From NCBI GenBank assembly GCA_015501055.1, contig JADNYV010000988.1, positions 1 through 11,213 on the forward strand: a stretch of DNA of 11,213 nucleotides. Reading direction: 5' to 3'. Shown here one piece after another: positions 6,793-11,213 of this stretch; the first letter of the stretch is position 1; each line of letters begins with the position of its first letter. A program made the position numbers and the translations under genes. The DNA is from Mucidula mucida. Taxonomy: Eukaryota > Basidiomycota > Agaricomycetes > Agaricales > Physalacriaceae. The notes under the pieces were generated by a model that did not search any database, had not been told where the DNA came from, and saw nothing but the letters and a program-made list of their open reading frames with translations.

Positions 6793-9700
6793 ATGTCGGT
6801 CATGCTCACCAAATTCGAGTCAAAAAGCAACCGCGTCAAGGGTGCGCCTGCCCGCCTCGCGATCCCGACGTTCCGCTCACATTTCTCTCGCAGGCCTTGC
6901 CTTCCACCCGACGCAGCCATTGCTGGCTGCCGCGCTGCATAATGGGAGCGTACAACTCTGGAATTACCGAATGGGAGTGCTCGTTGACCGCTTTGAGGAA
7001 CACGAAGGCACGTCGTGAAGATTTGGACAACAATTTGAAGCTGACGCTTTTACTGTAGGACCCGTCCGAGGTGTCCATTTCCATTTGAGCAGAGCCTTAC
7101 TCGTTTCCGGAGGCGACGACTACAAAATCAAAGTCTGGGGTGCGTTGACCGGTGTCAAAAGGAGACAAAAGCTAACTCGCTTCACAGACATTCGACCACA
7201 GAATAGGCGCTGTCTGTTCACGCTGCACGGCCATCTCGACTATATCCGAACTGTTCAATTCCATCATGAAATGCCCTGGATTGTGAGCGACAATGCTCAA
7301 TCTCTGTACAAAAAATACTAAATTCGCCTAGCTCTCCACGTCCGACGATCAAACGATACGCATATGGAACAGCACTTCTCGTCAGTGTATCGCTGTCCTT
7401 ACTGGCCATACCCACTATGTCATGTCGGCCTTTTTCCATCCCAAAGACGACCTCATCGTATCCGCCTCCATGGACCAAACTGTGCGTGTATGGGATATCT
7501 CAGGTCTTCGAAAGGGCGGGTCGTCCAGCAGCGGCCCTGGCAACTTTGAGACCTTTGACACGTTCTCTACCGTCAAGTACGTGCTTGAAGGTCACGATCG
7601 CGGTGTTAACTATGCCGTCTTCCACCCCACCCTACCTTTGATTCTCTCAGCCGCTGACGATCGCACCATCAAAATCTGGAGAATGAGCGAGACTAAGGCT
7701 TGGGAGGTAGACTCGTGCCGCGGACATTTCAACAACGTATCCAGCGCTCTCTTCCACCCTAAATCCGAGCTCATCGTGTCTTGTGGTGAAGACAAGACTG
7801 TTCGCGTCTGGGACTTGGCCAAACGGACAGCTATCCAAACCTTCCGCAGAGAACACGACCGTTTCTGGGTCCTCGCCTCACATCCCAACCTCAACCTCTT
7901 TGCTGCTGGTCACGATAGTGGTCTGATCGTGTTCAAGCTGGAACGCGAACGGCCAGCATTTGCCGTTCATAACGACATGTTGTATTACATTCGCGACAAG
8001 TATGTTCGCTCTTACGACTTCAACACCGGATCAGATATCGGTCTCCTGAGTGTACGCAAGTTTGGGAGCCCATATATGCCTCCCAGAACGTTAAGTTATA
8101 ACGCGATGGAGAGGGCTGTCATCACGACAATATCATCTGACAACGGTCTTTACGAGTTGACTTCACTCCCGCAGCAAGTACAAGGAGAAGTCAAGGATTC
8201 TAGCGTAGATGGCAAGAAGGGTTCGGGACAGAGCGTCATATTCGTCGCGCGTAACAGATTCGCCGTGCTGAACAAAACCACTCAGGTTTCGACTTTCACT
8301 CGTTGTGCTCAATATATACTCACTGCTTTGCCACAGTTGATTGAAGTCCGGGATCTGTCAAACTCCGTTGTGAGGTCTATCAAGCCTCCAGTACAAACGA
8401 ATGAAATCTTCTACGGTGGAACTGGCTGCCTCATACTCAGCTCAACGAGTTCCGTTGTATTATTCGATCTCCAGCAACAGAAGACTCTTGCCGAACTGAA
8501 CAGCCCACCGGTCAAGTATGTCGTCTGGAACACAGACTCATCCATGGTCGCTTTGATGAGCAAGCACAGTCAGTACCTTCATCCCTATACTTGAACGGTG
8601 CTGACATTGTGCGTAGCAATCACGATCGCGAAGCGCACTTTCGAAGACCACAGCCTCATTCACGAAACCATCCGAATCAAGTCGGGTGCTTGGGACGATG
8701 CTGGTGTTTTCCTCTATTCAACTTTGAACCACATCAAATACTGCCTTCCACAAGGGTAAGTTATCTGTCTTCAATCGCCATTCGCCATATTGAATTAGCA
8801 TGTTGCAGCGACCACGGCGTGATTTGCACTTTGGACAACCCCGTCTACCTTACGCGCGTCAAAGGCAAGACTGTACACTGTCTCGATCGTTCAGCCCGTC
8901 CGCGGACGATTACCTTTGACCCGACCGAATACCGCTTCAAACTTGCACTACTCAAGAACAACTACGAGGAAATGTTATTTATCATCAAAACCTCAACTTT
9001 AATCGGACAGGGTATCATTGGCTACTTGCAGAAGAAAGGATTCCCAGAGGTGCTGATCACTTGTCATAAAACGACGTTCATATCTGACGGAACATATAGA
9101 TTGCGCTTCACTTCGTTCAAGACACCAACACTCGTTTCGAACTTGCGATTGAGTGTGGCAACTTGGATGTAGCGATGGAGACGGCAAAGGCAATTGACCG
9201 ACCTGAATGTTGGGAACGTTTGGCGCAGCAAGCGTTGAAGCAGGGTAATCACAAGGTGAATTTAGGCACTCTTTGGAGGTGCATATCTTATTGACGAATT
9301 TCAGATTGTCGAAAAAGCATACCAACAGACCAAGAACTTCGACAAGCTCTCCTTTCTGTACCTGGCGACTGGTAGCACTGACAAGCTTTCGAAAATGCAA
9401 AAGATTGCTGACGCTCGTGGGGACCCCATGTCAAGGTTCCACAACGCTCTTTATGCTGGTGACATTGCAGGAAGGATCGCTGTCTTGCGTGATGTTGGCA
9501 TGTGTATGTGCTCCGCATTTTATAGCTCGTTAAGCTTTACTAATCTTAATCTTTAGATCCTCTGGCCTACCTTACCGCTAAAACCAACGGCCTCGAAGAA
9601 CTTGCAGAAGAATTCTGGAAGCTGCCAGTCTGACTTCCGCCGATGTTGACGATGTCCCCAGTTTTGGTCCGTCGACGTTAGCTACTCCCCCTGTTGTCAC

Positions 9701-11057
9701 GGACACGACGGATCTCGTCTGGCCATCTGTGTCGGCTGGCGAGAACTTCTTCGACAAGGCATTGGCTAATGGGAGTCTTGAAGGAGGTGTCGAGCCGAGC
9801 TATACCAATGGTGATGCTGCATCAGGAGCATTGGATGCTTGGGCTGAGGAAGAAGCCCACGAGGACATCGATCCCGAAGAGGGAGGCTGGGATCTTGACG
9901 CAGACGAACCTGAAGAATCTTTGGTCCATGTCAATGGTGACGATGTACCGGAGGATGAGGAACTTGGTGCGGGTGCGAACCCTGGAGTTGACGAAACAGA
10001 GTTGTGGGTCAGAAACTCCCCTCTGGCAGCAGATCACGTCGCTGCTGGATCGTTCGAGACAGCAATGCAGGTAGGTATCGTGGCTTGCGCTCAGAACTAC
10101 GTCTGATGCTCGCTCTAGTTGCTCAATCGTCAGCTTGGCGTCGTCAACTTTGGGCCTTTAAAACCCGTTCATGTCTGTGTACCGCTCTTCACACACCTAT
10201 CCTCTCCCATAGCGTCATTACCTCCACTGAAGTTGAACGTCCGACGGAACCCGCAGAGTCATCACCTGGTAGAGTGCTGCTGTCGGCGTAATATCTCTCG
10301 ATCTTTACGAACGGAGTTGGCGGAAGGAAGCAGATTTGTGTCGCAGAACAAGCTCACCGAAGCGAAGACTGCCTTCAAATCTGTGCTGCAGTCGCTGCTG
10401 TTGGTTGCTTTGACTTCGGACGCTGAAGCTGCCCAGGTAACGTATCTATCGTTTGAACCAAGTCTTGTTGTCTGATCTCTTCATTAGTGGCGGGAAACCG
10501 TTACCAGCGCTCGCGAATACCTACTTGGCGTATCGATCGAGCTTGAGACGGCGTGTCGCCGAGGAAGATCCTTCCAATGTCCGCCGTAGCCTTGAACTCG
10601 CGGCGTACTTCACGCATTGTCAACTGCATCCGCCACAGATGCAGATTGCTCTTCGCAGTGCTATCAGTGTATTCGCCAAGGCGAATAACCAAGCTCACGC
10701 TGCTCGCTTTGCCAAGCGTCTATTAGAACTGAAGCCTGATCCCAAGATCGTTGCGACCGTATGTACACCTTTCCGTTCCGTCTCAACTCTTCAGCTGACT
10801 GGTTCGTTGCGCTAGTGTCGTCAACGCATCGCCGCAGGAGACAGAAATCCCCGGAATGCTGTCGAGATTACATACGATGAATTTACACCGTTCGAGATAT
10901 GTGCAGCGACGTACACGCCGATATACAGAGGATCACCCTCGGTGCACTGCCCGTATACCAACGCAGTGTACCTGCCACAATTTGCTGGGAACTCGATCCG
11001 TTGACAGAGCTGACGGAGATTGGGACGGCTGCGTCTGGGATGCCTGCGCCTTGGTGA
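6793..11057 (+). CDS. COP1: Coatomer subunit alpha (alpha-COP), reading frame broken in the last third
   Basis: Alpha-COP is the largest COPI subunit. It coats Golgi-to-ER vesicles, and its WD40 propeller binds dilysine (KKxx) cargo signals. Fourteen exons: 6793-6841, 6894-7007, 7059-7139, 7188-7282, 7332-8285, 8337-8568, 8617-8755, 8809-9049, 9100-9255, 9305-9503, 9557-10070, 10119-10436, 10488-10758, 10816-11057. They total 3605 nt, about 1201 residues, the usual family length. WD40 repeats fill residues 1-320 ([36 protein letters not shown]). Arg14, Lys16, His32 and Arg58 fit the dilysine pocket. An alpha-solenoid follows (e.g. [19 protein letters not shown]), then an acidic linker ([14 protein letters not shown]) and the C-terminal domain that binds epsilon-COP, ending [13 protein letters not shown] at TGA 11055-11057. 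Read literally, the frame stops at TGA 9631-9633 after 778 residues, because a base is missing near 9613. Further breaks follow. Intron 2 is GC-AG. Confidence 0.95.
7008..7058 (+). other. alpha-COP intron 2, GC-AG type
   Basis: The donor reads GAAG|GCACGT and the acceptor CTGTAG, with branch-like GCTGACG. Only this donor gives phase 1 and the conserved join [13 protein letters not shown]; nearby GT dinucleotides are in the wrong phase. The donor equals GTACGT, common in this window, with the second base changed to C. The intron is 51 nt. Confidence 0.85.
9607..10994 (+). other. Frame-broken segment of the alpha-COP coding sequence
   Basis: Family-conserved sequence continues through this stretch but changes frame about seven times. 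Breaks lie near 9613 (one base short before [15 protein letters not shown]), 10167-10170, 10201-10202, 10253, 10289, 10547 and 10990. Between the breaks, conserved blocks are intact: [10 protein letters not shown] (10171-10200), [12 protein letters not shown] (10253-10288), [13 protein letters not shown] (from 10549) and [11 protein letters not shown] (from 10992). All splice sites in the segment are good. Several breaks fall at short homopolymers that look one base too short. Confidence 0.75.
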
Positions 11058-11213
11058 TTCTTCGTACATTGTATCCATGGGTGGTGGATCCGTGTGTTTG
11101 ATACGAAAAGATATTTTATTTTCTCTGCACTTTGGAATTTTAGACGTTTCTTGTTCGTTTGTGTTTCCTCGGCACGCGCACATTCGTGGCGCTCGGGGTG
11201 TTGAGGGTTAGTG
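11058..11213 (+). other. alpha-COP 3' flank to the window edge
   Basis: No gene is supported after the TGA at 11055-11057. A T-rich stretch (about 11108-11165) probably belongs to the alpha-COP 3' untranslated region. No clear AATAAA signal is seen. Confidence 0.45.

Noticed and set aside
9694..10074. Plus-strand 126-codon frame in alpha-COP exon 11
   Set aside because: It is out of frame with the acidic linker [11 protein letters not shown], which is typical of alpha-COP; a shadow frame.
10821..11183. Minus-strand 120-codon frame at the right end
   Set aside because: It lies antisense to conserved alpha-COP C-terminal coding ([13 protein letters not shown]) and has no family signal.
1..11213. 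Mobile element, CRISPR array, biosynthetic cluster or new defence system
   Set aside because: There are no long repeats, transposase, integrase, spaced repeats or clustered enzyme genes; the recognised genes are conserved eukaryotic housekeeping genes.

Overview
The window is fungal nuclear DNA, most likely from a basidiomycete (Agaricomycetes-like). The four supported genes are split by 32 very short introns of 45-59 nt. Most introns have a CTNAC/CTGAC-type branch site about 10-25 nt before the acceptor, and intergenic gaps are short. The proteins are eukaryotic housekeeping proteins. No tRNA, rRNA, transposon, CRISPR array or bacterial-type feature is visible.

Layout from left to right. 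Positions 1-502 hold no gene I can support. Positions 503-1208 (minus) encode an unrecognised 198-residue protein in three exons. Positions 1209-1694 hold its upstream region, the DNA2 3' flank and a possible small relic or gene at 1250-1476. Positions 1695-5805 (minus) encode DNA2, the replication and repair nuclease-helicase, in 12 exons (1188 residues), with all nuclease, Fe-S and helicase motifs present. A 113-bp divergent promoter (5806-5918) carries an E-box and a 12-bp palindrome. Positions 5919-6658 (plus) encode the INO80 chromatin-remodelling subunit Ies6 in seven exons (152 residues). After a 134-bp gap, 6793-11057 (plus) encodes the alpha subunit of the COPI vesicle coat in 14 exons (about 1201 residues).

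DNA2 and IES6 share a promoter and both act on replicating or damaged chromatin, so co-regulation is plausible. Alpha-COP belongs to an unrelated process, ER-Golgi transport, and seems to be only a neighbour.

I see no new defence, mobile or biosynthetic system. The unusual points are at gene-structure level. There are three GC-AG introns, one in each recognised gene. The IES6 start codon is split by its first intron. The last third of alpha-COP has a run of frame breaks that looks more like consensus indels than decay. The small minus-strand gene is the one product I could not assign. All exon boundaries were derived by hand from splice signals, reading phase and known family motifs; there is no transcript evidence here.
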